Shown here one piece after another: positions 9,969 to 18,154 of a stretch of 40,944 nucleotides of DNA (positions are counted from its first letter, which is position 1; each line of letters opens with the position of its first letter). The position numbers and the translations under genes were made by a program. The notes under the pieces were generated by a model, which worked only from the letters and a program-made list of their open reading frames with translations, did no database searches and was not told the DNA's origin. Source of the stretch: Pedobacter psychrodurus. GTDB taxonomy: Bacteria > Bacteroidota > Bacteroidia > Sphingobacteriales > Sphingobacteriaceae. The DNA is taken from contig NZ_SJSO01000034.1 of NCBI RefSeq assembly GCF_004331735.1, forward strand, positions 1 through 40,944. Reading direction: 5' to 3'.

Positions 9969-10107
9969 TTTATAAACATTATGGGGCAAATGGTGTGTAA
10001 GACGTATTAAAATCAATTTATAGCACAAACAATAACCCGTACAAATGTACAACCTTATTGAGCAATATTTGGATTAAAATATCATCTGTAAGTAAAGGAA
10101 AAAGCGC

Positions 10108-11532
10108 CTATTTTTCCTTCTTTTTAAACACTTGAAGGAAGAGTTGTTTGTAGTAATTTACATCGAACAAGGCCGAATCTACTGTAGCTTTATAGGTTAA
10201 AAAGGCCGCTAAAGGCGATAAAACAATTACGGCAATCCACATCCCGAATATCGGGTTCAAGTTACCTTCGCGTGCTGATTTTTCGGCCACCGTGGTAATA
10301 ATATGATATACCAGGAAGAAACAAATGGCCACCACAACGGGTAAACCCATTCCTCCTTTTCGAATAATGGCACCCAATGGCGCACCAATAAAAAACAACA
10401 GGATACAAGATGCAGCCAGGGTAAATTTACGCTGGTACTCTACCGTGGCAAAAATAATTTCGCCGGTTAAATCGGTTTGGCGCGGGCCCCAGTTGGGCAC
10501 GTGCTGCATAATATTCGCCACCGTATTGTTGGCATTATCAAGGGCCAGTTTCCGCGATCCGTTAGGGATATTCTTCAGTATTACATCATCAATCTCTTTC
10601 GGTACGACTTTTACCTTGGTATAACCTTTAGTAACATTAAACTGCTTAAAGTTGCTGGTGAGGTTGGCAATGGTTCGCATTTTCATCGTATCCAACTGCT
10701 TGGTCAGCGAATCGCGTTTTTTGGTAATCCCTTTTAGGTTTAACATAGGCGTACTGTTTCCGAAAGCATTAGGATCGGTGGTATTGCCATCAAAAGACGA
10801 CATATCGAAACGCGGTGAGGTTTCTTTAAAACGATTCCGCGTAAAAACCTGTCGTGGGTTGTACATCCCGTTTTTCGAAGCTTGCTCTTCGTACTGCACG
10901 CCATTTTTAAGAGAAAGCACTAAATACCTGCCATCGGCAGTTTTGTTCATTTTGCCTTCTCTGGCCAGAATTACCTTCGGAATCCCATTATTTTCCCGGT
11001 GATCGTAAATCATGATGTTATGCAGGGTACCATCTTCCTCTTTTGAATCGACACGAATGGCATAACCTGGAATGGCATTATTAAAAACCCCTGGTTTGAT
11101 TAAAAATGAAAGTTTTTTGTTCCTGATATCGTACAGCAGCGAGCCAAATTTCAGGTTGGCTTTGGGTAACATGTAGTTGGCAAAAAAGAAGGATGCTATG
11201 GTGAGCATCAAAATCACCACAAACAAGGGGCGCATGGCTTTCTGCAAAGAAATCCCCGCCGATTTAATAGCCACCAGCTCATAATTTTCGCCCAGTGTAC
11301 CAAAAGTCATGATGGAAGAAAGCAATACCGATAGTGGCAGCGCCATCGATACGTTGGCGGCCGAGGCGTAATACATCAGCTCCAAAATGGTGTACCATTC
11401 GAAACCTTTTCCTATTAAATCATCAATCCATTTAAACAGAAAAAACATTAATAGAATAAACATCATAACAAAAAACGTTGCTATGAATGGCCTCACAAAT
11501 GCTTTTATTAATAGAAGATGTATTTTTTTCAC
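10108..11532 (-). CDS. LptF/LptG-family permease (YjgP/YjgQ)
   Basis: 474-aa inner-membrane subunit expected to form the transmembrane half of the LptB2FG lipopolysaccharide export transporter. It has the family layout: N-terminal TM (about 12-33), TMs near 47-70 and 100-122, a long periplasmic beta-jellyroll-like domain (about 140-370), then three C-terminal TMs (about 375-455). Conserved features include the LPLSVLLSSIMTFGTLGENYELVAIKSAGIS cytoplasmic coupling region. The start lies 30 bp after the START-like gene, so the two are probably co-transcribed. Whether it is the LptF or LptG ortholog cannot be told; Bacteroidota often have one or two such paralogs. Confidence 0.9.
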   Translation of the reverse strand: MKKIHLLLIKAFVRPFIATFFVMMFILLMFFLFKWIDDLIGKGFEWYTILELMYYASAANVSMALPLSVLLSSIMTFGTLGENYELVAIKSAGISLQKAMRPLFVVILMLTIASFFFANYMLPKANLKFGSLLYDIRNKKLSFLIKPGVFNNAIPGYAIRVDSKEEDGTLHNIMIYDHRENNGIPKVILAREGKMNKTADGRYLVLSLKNGVQYEEQASKNGMYNPRQVFTRNRFKETSPRFDMSSFDGNTTDPNAFGNSTPMLNLKGITKKRDSLTKQLDTMKMRTIANLTSNFKQFNVTKGYTKVKVVPKEIDDVILKNIPNGSRKLALDNANNTVANIMQHVPNWGPRQTDLTGEIIFATVEYQRKFTLAASCILLFFIGAPLGAIIRKGGMGLPVVVAICFFLVYHIITTVAEKSAREGNLNPIFGMWIAVIVLSPLAAFLTYKATVDSALFDVNYYKQLFLQVFKKKEK

Positions 11533-11562
11533 CTTACAAAGGTAAACAATACGAAGATAATA

Positions 11563-11943
11563 TTACGCACCCAATACGCTAATCAGATAATCGATCTGGT
11601 TATCCCAGATTAATTTTTTCTCTGCAAGAAGCTCATCGGTCGTAAAATCAGTAATGGAGAGGGCTACATCATTGGTTAGTTCGTCCTGTACAATTTCCAT
11701 CTCAAAATAACATTGAGGTTCGTCATCCAGCCACTTAAATTTAACCAGCTTATTTTCTTTAATGGAAACCAGTTTTGCTTTTTGCTGCTCATCATCCCAG
11801 GTAAAAGTATATACCTGATCGCGGAAATTCACATCGTCCGCAAACCATTGCGATAAGCCGTTTGGCTCACTTATAAAACTATACAATATTCTTGGTGACG
11901 ATCTAACTTCGTACTCTAGTGTAAATTTTTTCTTTTCTGCCAT
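11563..11943 (-). CDS. START-like/SRPBCC domain protein
   Basis: 126-aa soluble protein of the START/Bet v1-like superfamily. The pattern FTLEYEVRSSPRILYSFISEPNGLSQWFADDV matches AHSA1/START-like proteins, in which a short strand is followed by a 'spWf' helix and the ligand cavity. A conserved small protein of this type precedes LptF-like and ribBA genes in related Bacteroidota genomes, as I recall. First gene of the leftward cluster. The ligand is unknown. Confidence 0.82.
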   Translation of the reverse strand: MAEKKKFTLEYEVRSSPRILYSFISEPNGLSQWFADDVNFRDQVYTFTWDDEQQKAKLVSIKENKLVKFKWLDDEPQCYFEMEIVQDELTNDVALSITDFTTDELLAEKKLIWDNQIDYLISVLGA

Positions 11944-13031
11944 GTTAGTACACTACCAGGATAATTTCCGGACTATTTTTTAATATTATTTTTCTAAAGA
12001 AAGGTAATTTATTCTATATCTGCAACAATATAATTTTTATTGGTTTCAGGCGGTGTTTCATTGGTTCATTTACCATTGGTTCAGCGGTTATTGGGTTTGT
12101 TGGGGTTAATCGGTTAATTGTTTAAATCGCTTAACTGGTTTCGGACTAAAAGCTCCATCTTACATTTTCCATGTTTTTAACCACAAAGCGCACCGAGAGA
12201 AGGCACAAAGGTCGCGGAGCTGGGGGATAAAAAATACACTAAGTCTGTTATAAAAAAGCGGACGTACAGTTCTTTTATCATATAAGGAATTTTAGACCAT
12301 TTAAGTTTGATTGAGCTTATATGAACCTTATATGTCTTAAATGGTTAAGAAAAAGATGCGGCCTAGCTACCGCCCAGTAGCCCCCTCTTGCGTCATTGCG
12401 AGGCCGATCTTTCATCGAACGAAGCAATCTTACTAAGATCGCTTATAGATTAATTGTCTCTAATTGAATAATGAAACTGATGTTATCCTCGTAAATAGAT
12501 CCTGAAACAAGTCCACGATGACGAACGCAGGGAGATTAATTGACTCTGGACTAAAGACTTCCAACTCTGGACAGACTAATTCCTTTACCTATCCTTTACC
12601 ATTTCTTTACCCTTTCTAGGCACCAAGTTAACCCCAGGTTAACCCTTTGCTTACCAATTCTTTACTCTGGCGTTACCTCATTTATTACCTAAAGGTAAAG
12701 GATTGGCGAATATCAGCTATAGCCAAGGTTACCTTGGGGATGACCTGGTAACTCCAGGGAGTAATCAATCTTTTTATCAGCACAAATGGCCAGCTGAAAT
12801 ACCCCCGCACATCCCGTAAGCAATAGGCTTGATGATAGGCTAAGACTAGAAATAGGTTAATTTAGCAGTATCCGTCGAAATGATGCACTTCGTTGCGTTA
12901 TTTACTTCAAAAAACACCCTCACTAAGGACTAAAATGGTAGCAACCACCCACCAAAAACATTCAAATTTACTGAGCAATAGCGCTTTAAAGTATTTTTCA
13001 CATTTCTTTTTAATAGAATGTATATTTATTC
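11944..13031. repeat. Long non-coding interval with several repeat families
   Basis: No convincing gene in about 1.1 kb. Recognisable pieces: GGTTCATT/GGTTAATCGGTTAATTG type low-complexity (12057-12125), an 'ACCACAAAGCGCACCGAGAG' type repeat (about 12180-12220), a 'GCGTCATTGCGAGGC...CGAAGCAATCTTACTAAGATCG' element (about 12391-12440), and an ATCCTGAAACAAG...GATGACGAACGC copy (12497-12530). There is also a run of TTTACC/TTAACC words (12590-12680). An orphan promoter-like TATATCTGC (12015-12023) resembles the tRNA promoter sequence. A 69-codon frame at 12893 overlaps that promoter and is not supported. Confidence 0.6.
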
Positions 13032-13041
13032 TATATTTGCA
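13000..13041 (+). promoter_or_regulatory. Promoter of tRNA-Met
   Basis: TATATTTGC at 13032-13040 fits the Bacteroidota -7 consensus TAnnTTTG, with T-rich sequence (TTTCTTTTTAATAG) at the expected -33 distance. The tRNA begins about 50 bp downstream. Confidence 0.65.
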
Positions 13042-13092
13042 ACTCTTAAAAATAACCACATCGATATTTACGTTTTTAGTAAATATTAACCC

Positions 13093-13166
13093 GGCGGGGT
13101 AGCTCAGATGGTTAGAGCGCAGGATTCATAACCCTGAGGTCGGCAGTTCGATCCTGCTCCCCGCTA
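13093..13166 (+). tRNA. tRNA-Met (anticodon CAT), island attachment target
   Basis: A full cloverleaf can be drawn. The acceptor is GGCGGGG/CCCCGCT, with a G.U first pair. The D arm is GCTC...GAGC, the anticodon arm CAGGA-TTCATAA-CCCTG with CAT at the anticodon, and the T arm GGCAG-TTCGATC-CTGCT; the discriminator is A. No CCA is encoded here (CTG follows), whereas the displaced chromosomal 3' end at 32443 reads A-CCA. The part from 13124 onward is duplicated at the far end of the island, so the 3' portion of the present gene came with the element. The CAT anticodon alone does not separate elongator Met from lysidine-modified tRNA-Ile; the sequence looks like elongator Met. Confidence 0.93.
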
Positions 13167-13167
13167 C
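13124..13167 (+). repeat. attL, 44-bp direct repeat within tRNA-Met
   Basis: Runs from ATTCATAACCC in the anticodon loop to the CTAC after the acceptor stem, identical to 32400-32443 over 44 bp. Just outside, GCAGGA also precedes both copies, with a 3-nt difference on the right. It is the left boundary of the integrated island. Confidence 0.93.
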
Positions 13168-13173
13168 TGATTA

Positions 13174-13202
13174 AAAGCTCATCGAAAGATGGGCTTTTTT
13201 TG
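13174..13202 (+). terminator. Element-borne terminator behind tRNA-Met
   Basis: AAAGCTCATC-GAAA-GATGGGCTTT followed by a T run. It belongs to the island side, and it substitutes for the original tRNA terminator now lying beyond attR (32455-32505). Confidence 0.85.
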
Positions 13203-13433
13203 TTTATGGGTGCACTGAGTGAGTTTTCTATCGCATTAAAAGTATTTTCTGCTTACTTCAAATATAACCTTTTCTCTGCCATTACATAGAATTTGCTTGA
13301 TAAATCTACAGCCTATTGGCGCATCTACTGGCGCAGATTTTTGATCTTTGCCTCTTATAAAGAATTAGTAAAACTCCTTCAGCCATTTCAGTATCTATAA
13401 AACCAAAGTACCAATCGGATTTTGTTCTAGACA
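13203..13433. other. Left island margin, no gene recognised
   Basis: AT-rich sequence between the tRNA terminator and the first intergenic repeat copy. No open frame, tRNA or clear hairpin apart from weak words resembling the repeat's upstream arm (CCTCTTATAAAG, about 13351). Confidence 0.4.
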
Positions 13434-13490
13434 ATATCCATTTTCTAAACCTTCCCCTTAAATAATAGAATTAAACTAAATTCTGGATAT
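13433..13490 (+). repeat. Island intergenic repeat, copy A
   Basis: Begins ATATCCATTTTC, carries ACCTTCCCCTTAAATAA in the middle and ends ATTCTGGATAT. It lies 75 bp ahead of the first island gene, in the same orientation as the other copies. Confidence 0.75.
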
Positions 13491-13565
13491 TCTCAAAACT
13501 TCTACCCTCATAAATAGTCAGGTAAATATTTCTTCAATATATTAGGCATCTTAAATTAAAGCATA

Positions 13566-14381
13566 ATGTCTGATTCGTTATTAAAAATAACCCTCAATCC
13601 CGATCTTGATAAATTATCTGCATATATTTCTAAAGCTATGATAGCTAGATACCAAAAGACTGGTGTTTATTTAGAATCAACAATGTCCGAATCTTATTAT
13701 AATAAAATTCATGACAGCCTCATCAAAACATTTGAAAAGAATAACCTAATTGAGCATAAGGATGAGTTGCTATACATTATTTTAACGGAAGACGAAATTC
13801 TAGGTGATATGATGCTCGATGCAGAAATGCAATATGAGGAATTACAAAATACAATTGAAGTTTCAGAGTTTCTCTTAGCTTTTAAAAGGGCTACTGATAA
13901 CCCAAACTTTCAAATTGGCATTAAAGAAAATATCGGAACAACCTTCAAACCTAAGACTCAAAGTGCCTACATTAGAAATCACGAAATTTCAAAATGGATG
14001 TGTCAGCTTATATTTGATGCGTTCGAAGCTAGAAATTACCCTCGTCATTTACTAGGGGACACTTTTTTAGAACAGTTCTATAAATATAACGAAGATCCAA
14101 ACACACCAATAGATTTGTCAAATCTAGAAAAAGTAACTAAGCTTAAAAATAAAAACCCCTCAGTTCTCAAAAGGAAAAAATATGTTGAGTTATGCAAATA
14201 TGTAGGTAAATATCTAGAACTCCATACCCATCTTAATACACCAGATGGAGTAAAATTAACAGATGCAAGAGCAGAGTTTTATTTCGATATCCTCGAAGCG
14301 CTTAATATTTTGAACAGACATACTATTCAGTCAGATCCCAAAGATTATATCACCTCAATGTTTCAAAAACACAACGACTAA
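13566..14381 (+). CDS. Island protein of unknown function (271 aa)
   Basis: Soluble, mainly helical by composition, rich in Lys/Glu/Asn, with no signal peptide or membrane segment. No enzyme motif was recognised. Features include an acidic patch YIILTEDEILGDMMLDAEMQYEELQ (about 71-95) and a basic stretch KLKNKNPSVLKRKKYVELCKYVGKY (about 193-217). Its position, immediately left of the helicase-like pair and closest to the tRNA, is one where integrating elements often carry replication or control genes, but this is only context. It is the first gene behind repeat copy A, with 114 bp to the next gene. Start ATG 13566 is the first in frame. Confidence 0.7.
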   Translation: MSDSLLKITLNPDLDKLSAYISKAMIARYQKTGVYLESTMSESYYNKIHDSLIKTFEKNNLIEHKDELLYIILTEDEILGDMMLDAEMQYEELQNTIEVSEFLLAFKRATDNPNFQIGIKENIGTTFKPKTQSAYIRNHEISKWMCQLIFDAFEARNYPRHLLGDTFLEQFYKYNEDPNTPIDLSNLEKVTKLKNKNPSVLKRKKYVELCKYVGKYLELHTHLNTPDGVKLTDARAEFYFDILEALNILNRHTIQSDPKDYITSMFQKHND

Positions 14382-14495
14382 ACAACTGATTTACAAAGAT
14401 ATAAAAGTCAAAAATAACAACTAATTTCCGTTGCCTCCCACCTTCTAAAACCTGAAGATTTTTGCATTGCGTTATCAAATTAACGCTCAGATAAA

Positions 14496-14945
14496 ATGCA
14501 AAACTCAGATGATTTTTTAGCTCTTTATAATGCTAAAAAAGTACAAGGAAGAAGTGACTTATGTCCAAGAATAGGTTACTACAAAATCATTTCTGTTTAT
14601 CAAGATTTCTGCTTTGGTAAAATTTCAACAATAGCAAAAGCTCATTGGAAATTAAGAAAATCAGATTCTTATTCCGATCTAATTGTCACCGTTCAACTTC
14701 AATCCTTTAAAAAAGGGGATAATCCATTAATCTCAAATAACATAATAGACTGTGAGATAGAAGTTAGCAAGGCTATTTGGCTACCAAACATTGCATCATT
14801 TGATCTAAATTGGGAATTAAAACAAAAACCAATATTTAATACTAGGGAGATAAATAAGTTATTTTCTCGCAAGATTAAGGATTTCAATATTGCTCATGTT
14901 GATTCTATGAGCTGTGGAAAGGAGGTTGAAGATGGAAGTTACTAA
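14496..14945 (+). CDS. Unknown island protein coupled to helicase-like gene
   Basis: 149 aa with no recognised family. Beta-rich appearance, with strand-like segments such as YYKIISVYQDFCFGKIS and SDLIVTVQLQSF, and no signal peptide. Its last codons overlap the start of the following gene by 14 bp. The downstream Shine-Dalgarno-like AAAGGAGG (14918-14925) lies inside its 3' end, so translation of the two is probably coupled and the products may work together. Confidence 0.7.
   Translation: MQNSDDFLALYNAKKVQGRSDLCPRIGYYKIISVYQDFCFGKISTIAKAHWKLRKSDSYSDLIVTVQLQSFKKGDNPLISNNIIDCEIEVSKAIWLPNIASFDLNWELKQKPIFNTREINKLFSRKIKDFNIAHVDSMSCGKEVEDGSY
14918..14925 (+). promoter_or_regulatory. Strong Shine-Dalgarno site deciding the start of the helicase-like gene
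   Basis: AAAGGAGG, 6 nt before ATG 14932. Perfect SD sites are unusual in Bacteroidota. This one favours ATG 14932 over the in-frame GTG 14914 that precedes the SD. Confidence 0.65.
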
Positions 14946-16758
14946 TCTCTACCTAACCACGCAGTATATCACGCAACACGATGACTTTACGAACGGAACA
15001 CCATCAAATTTCATAATATATAAGACATTATGCGGACTCGGTGCGACGCATGGAGAAGCTCTATTATATAAGCGGCATAGCATAATACTTCTACCGAACA
15101 CGCCAGTTCTTATCGGAAAAAAAACTGAAAAGGAGGAAGATGGTAGCTTGAGCTATCCAGAAATCTTCATTGTTTATGAAGATGTGAGTAAAGCTGAACT
15201 AGAAGAATATTTAAGAGACAGCACTATCAAATTCAAAAAAATCCTCTGTACTCCTGAAGCATATAAATATAAAGTTAGGGATGCCATAATGGAGAATGGA
15301 ACATTTGATTTATATAATGATTTCTTTATGCTTATCGACGAATGTGATTCGTTAGTTAAGACAGTCTTTTTCCGTGGAAAAATAGTCTCGCCACTGATTG
15401 ATTTCTTCAAATTCAAAGATAAATCTATGATTTCTGCAACACCACTCAAGCCATCAGATCCTAGATTTGAAGAAAATGGATTTAAAATCCTTAAGGTAGT
15501 TCCGCAGTTTGATTACAAAAAAGAGATTGATATAATCCACACCAATAACATCAGTGCATCGCTTAAATACGCCATTAAAGAAAATGAAGATGATCAAATA
15601 TTTATTTTCGTTAATTCCACCAAATTAAGTGTCAAATTGATTAGAAAGTTAGGTCTAGAGAAGGATAGCAAGGTATTTTGCTCAGAGGAAAAGGTACGAG
15701 AGCTAAGAAATAAAATGAATTTTAGAAGTGCTGGATCAGAACTAAAAACATTAAAAAAGTACAACTTTTTAACTTCAAGGTTTTTTAGTGCAGTTGACAT
15801 AAAGTTACAAATTAAACCATCCGTAATTATGCTTACAGACTTGCACAGAGCACCTTTTTCATTATTGGATCCTTACAGCGACTGCATACAAATTGTTGGA
15901 AGATTTAGAAATGGAGTCAATAAAACTATTCATATTACCAACACTAATGCTGACATTGAATTTAGAACCAGAGAAGATGCTACAAAATATATTGATGAAT
16001 CTTACGAATGCTATCAAGAGATAGTCGAAATCAAAAATAGAATAAATACAAGCTATGGTGTTGAAACCGCAAACCAAGCCATGGAACGCACAGATATTCA
16101 CAAATTCGTCAATGAGGATAGGACAATTAACTACTTTGCTTGCGACAGTTTCCACCTTCACCAACAAATCAAATCCTACTATCGTAAGATTAGGTTGTTA
16201 GGTAAAGCCTACACCGACACTAATTACTTCATTCCAAAGGTGCTCGAAAGATTATATGATGCTGATGATGCTTTTATTGATATACTTGAAGATGAAGAAA
16301 TTAGTAAATCGAAACTTTGTGAATGCGTAGGTAGTCTTTTGCTTTTTCACGATAATCCACAAAACAACTTAATTACATATGTTGATGAAGAATTATACCT
16401 TAAGCTAAGACAAGATTATCCAGAACAAGCTAAATACTACGATAAACTGGGTTACGCCAAAATGAAAACGCTAGATTTCAATTTAGCTAAAATGAAGGCT
16501 GAATTAAACAGACTACTGAAAGAAGAGATTCTAAATGATCCATATCTCAAAGAAGCCATAAAGTCTTTATATGTAGTTGGAGACATGCCAATTAAAACTA
16601 AATGCAAAGATTCAATTGAAGATATTTACTCAAACTTTGGATACAATAGCAAAGTAAAAGCCACAGAAATACATAAATATTACGAAGCTAAAAGTACCAC
16701 AATTGATACTCCAGATGGAAAAAAGCATGCTTGGAAAATACTTTCGATAAAGCCTTAA
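14932..16758 (+). CDS. Superfamily-2 helicase-like protein with degenerate Walker A
   Basis: 608 aa from ATG 14932. SF2 helicase landmarks appear in order: motif I region CGLGATHGE (34-42), motif II LIDECDS (134-140), motif III SATPL (168-172), motif V-like TSRFFSAVDIK (about 281-291) and motif VI QIVGRFRNG (320-328). The P-loop lacks the invariant GK[S/T] lysine (GLGATHGE), while the other motifs are intact. The C-terminal ~280 residues are helical and unassigned. As I recall, helicase-like proteins with a G-x-GAT P-loop occur in Bacteroidota mobile elements. A role in replication or excision of the island is inference; ATP hydrolysis with this altered site is uncertain. Confidence 0.72.
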   Translation: MEVTNLYLTTQYITQHDDFTNGTPSNFIIYKTLCGLGATHGEALLYKRHSIILLPNTPVLIGKKTEKEEDGSLSYPEIFIVYEDVSKAELEEYLRDSTIKFKKILCTPEAYKYKVRDAIMENGTFDLYNDFFMLIDECDSLVKTVFFRGKIVSPLIDFFKFKDKSMISATPLKPSDPRFEENGFKILKVVPQFDYKKEIDIIHTNNISASLKYAIKENEDDQIFIFVNSTKLSVKLIRKLGLEKDSKVFCSEEKVRELRNKMNFRSAGSELKTLKKYNFLTSRFFSAVDIKLQIKPSVIMLTDLHRAPFSLLDPYSDCIQIVGRFRNGVNKTIHITNTNADIEFRTREDATKYIDESYECYQEIVEIKNRINTSYGVETANQAMERTDIHKFVNEDRTINYFACDSFHLHQQIKSYYRKIRLLGKAYTDTNYFIPKVLERLYDADDAFIDILEDEEISKSKLCECVGSLLLFHDNPQNNLITYVDEELYLKLRQDYPEQAKYYDKLGYAKMKTLDFNLAKMKAELNRLLKEEILNDPYLKEAIKSLYVVGDMPIKTKCKDSIEDIYSNFGYNSKVKATEIHKYYEAKSTTIDTPDGKKHAWKILSIKP

Positions 16759-16763
16759 TGAAA

Positions 16764-16818
16764 ATATCCGAAATTATTATAATACCTATTTTTAACACCT
16801 CCATTTATATTTTGGATA
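16764..16818 (+). repeat. Decayed copy of the island intergenic repeat (copy B)
   Basis: ATATCCGAAAT at the left and TATTTTGGATAC at the right keep the 55-bp spacing of the family, but the middle CCCCTTAAATAAAG block is not preserved. It is followed by arm-like words CCCTCATAAAAGTAAAGG (16856-16873) and TTACTTTTTATTAGGGCTA (16985-17003). Confidence 0.45.
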
Positions 16819-16822
16819 CTAC

Positions 16823-16847
16823 GCACCAATTCATTTGGTGCTTTTTT
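16823..16847 (+). terminator. Terminator after helicase-like gene
   Basis: GCACCAA-TTCAT-TTGGTGC followed by TTTTTT; a perfect 7-bp stem and a T tract. Confidence 0.9.
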
Positions 16848-17275
16848 AGTTTTGTCCCTCATAAAAGTAAAGGTGGGAAGTCAAAAATAAAATTTTCCAA
16901 AAAATTTTTAAATGTCTAATTTTTTCAAGCCCCCACTAAGAGAATGTAGCCCCGTACTTCGATTAAGGAAAAAGAATTTGCTACTTACTTTTTATTAGGG
17001 CTATCTTTTCGAAAAAAATCAGAGAGAATTAAACAAGAACTGAACCTCTGACAACTGAAAATCCAACGAAATAAATTTAAAGCTAAAAAGCGTTTTCAAT
17101 ATCATACTTAATAAGGCTATAGCCTGAGCTATAACCAACTCCTAACTTATTGAACCAATATAAAGCACCACGACCAGAAATCGTGGTTTTTTTATGTCCA
17201 AAATTTAGCAATACAGAGAAAAATACCCCTCATAAAAAGTAAAACAATTGATTATACACCATAAAATTTAGAAAA
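16848..17275. other. Gene-free interval with repeat arms and an orphan terminator
   Basis: No open frame of note. It contains two inverted arms of the composite repeat about 110 bp apart and a GGCTATAG...CTATA hairpin (about 17115-17136). A clear terminator at 17168-17193 is not preceded by a gene. A short transcript ending there is possible; no strong promoter was found. Confidence 0.45.
17168..17193 (+). terminator. Orphan intrinsic terminator
   Basis: CCACGA-CCAGAAA-TCGTGG followed by TTTTTTT. The nearest upstream gene already ends at the terminator at 16823-16847, so this one serves an unannotated transcript or is a relic. Confidence 0.8.
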
Positions 17276-17776
17276 ATGAAAACAAAAACACGTACAGAAA
17301 CTAAAACGAAATTGGTTTTAGTAAATGCTGATCTACAGCAGAACAATGATTTAGTTGAACAAGCTTATACAGCTATTACGAATGTTGCATCCGATTTGCT
17401 TAAGAAGTTTGAACTGACTAAATACAGGACTCATATTTCTGTTGAGCATTGCAAAGATCCACAGAATACCAATTTGGTGCGAGAATACATCTGCTTCTTC
17501 TGGAACATTACCATTAGTAATAGTAAGGAGGGTAAATCGTACATCTTTATCTCGATTGATGAAAGTGGAATTGAAAAGTTTGGCAGTGGATTAACTAATT
17601 TGCTATTGAGGAGCGCTTTTAAGATCACTGAATCTTTAGAAGGGAAACAAAGCATTGAATATTCAATGAGGGTTAATTATATGCCAATGGACATTCACAA
17701 CTTCTTTTACAGGAGAATTGTCGAGGGGGAAACAGATTTTGTAAGTTTATTTACTGTAGAACATTTACAATCTTAA
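17276..17776 (+). CDS. Unknown island protein (166 aa)
   Basis: Soluble protein with a strongly basic Thr/Lys N-terminus (KTKTRTETKTK) and alternating helix/strand pattern. Segments such as YICFFWNITISNSKEGKSYIFISIDESG suggest a beta sheet. No family recognised. The N-terminal basic tail could contact nucleic acid, but nothing proves it. Single gene with its own terminator at 17780-17803, directly before the structured RNA-like region. Confidence 0.7.
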   Translation: MKTKTRTETKTKLVLVNADLQQNNDLVEQAYTAITNVASDLLKKFELTKYRTHISVEHCKDPQNTNLVREYICFFWNITISNSKEGKSYIFISIDESGIEKFGSGLTNLLLRSAFKITESLEGKQSIEYSMRVNYMPMDIHNFFYRRIVEGETDFVSLFTVEHLQS

Positions 17777-17779
17777 AAA

Positions 17780-17806
17780 TTAAGGCACAGCAATGTGCTT
17801 TAATTT
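17780..17806 (+). terminator. Terminator after the 166-aa gene
   Basis: TTAAGGCACA-GCAA-TGTGCTTTAA with a T-rich tail (TTTAATTC). Confidence 0.75.
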
Positions 17807-17877
17807 AATTCTCCTTTATATCTTTACGTCAATCAAAATTTTAGATATAAAAAGCAGAAATTAATTTAATTAAAATA

Positions 17878-18062
17878 TTAGCGTAAGCTATCAGTTCTTG
17901 TCTAAGAAATCTGGAAAATTACAAAGACAACAAGAGCAGATAAGTTTTCGCCTATGCCAAAAGCGTAGGCTGACTTGTTTGTTGTTGTCAGGTTTTTCCA
18001 GAACCTCTTAGACGCAGACTAAGCTCAGTCCTGCGCTTTTTTCATTTACGGTTTGCCGTAAT
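17878..18062 (+). ncRNA. Presumptive structured non-coding RNA with terminator
   Basis: No open frame, but a nested long hairpin. GTCTAAGA (17900-17907) pairs with TCTTAGAC (18006-18013), CTGGAAAA (17911-17918) with TTTTCCAG (17994-18001), and GACAACA (17926-17932) with TGTTGTC (17983-17989). The apical stem is GCCTATGC/GCGTAGGC (17950-17957/17963-17970, one G.U). A terminator hairpin (18013-18035) and TTTTTT (18037-18042) follow directly, giving a + strand 3' end. Small hairpins flank it (TAGC-GTAA-GCTA at 17878-17889; TTACGG-TTTG-CCGTAA at about 18046-18061). The element could instead be a DNA-level site such as an origin; I cannot assign it to a known RNA family. Confidence 0.6.
18013..18042 (+). 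terminator. Terminator of the presumptive ncRNA
   Basis: CGCAGACT / AGTC-CTGCG stem with one bulged C and a 6-nt loop, then CTTTTTTC. No protein gene lies between the previous terminator and this one. Confidence 0.8.
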
Positions 18063-18154
18063 TATTACCAATTCCAAGCAAATATCTTTGAGGCAAGTCC
18101 CACCTCATCGCATTACTAATACCGAATTGGGACGATCGGAAAAACTAAACAAAT

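Noticed and set aside
9969..10107. FMN riboswitch ahead of ribBA
   Set aside because: None of the conserved RFN blocks is present in the short leader.
12893..13102. 69-codon plus-strand frame before the tRNA
   Set aside because: It overlaps the tRNA promoter and enters the tRNA; no protein-like pattern.
17878..18062. 6S RNA, tmRNA or integron attC interpretation of the structured element
   Set aside because: No tmRNA tag frame or tRNA-like ends, no clear central bubble typical of 6S RNA, and the stem ends do not fit attC core sites; left as unassigned.
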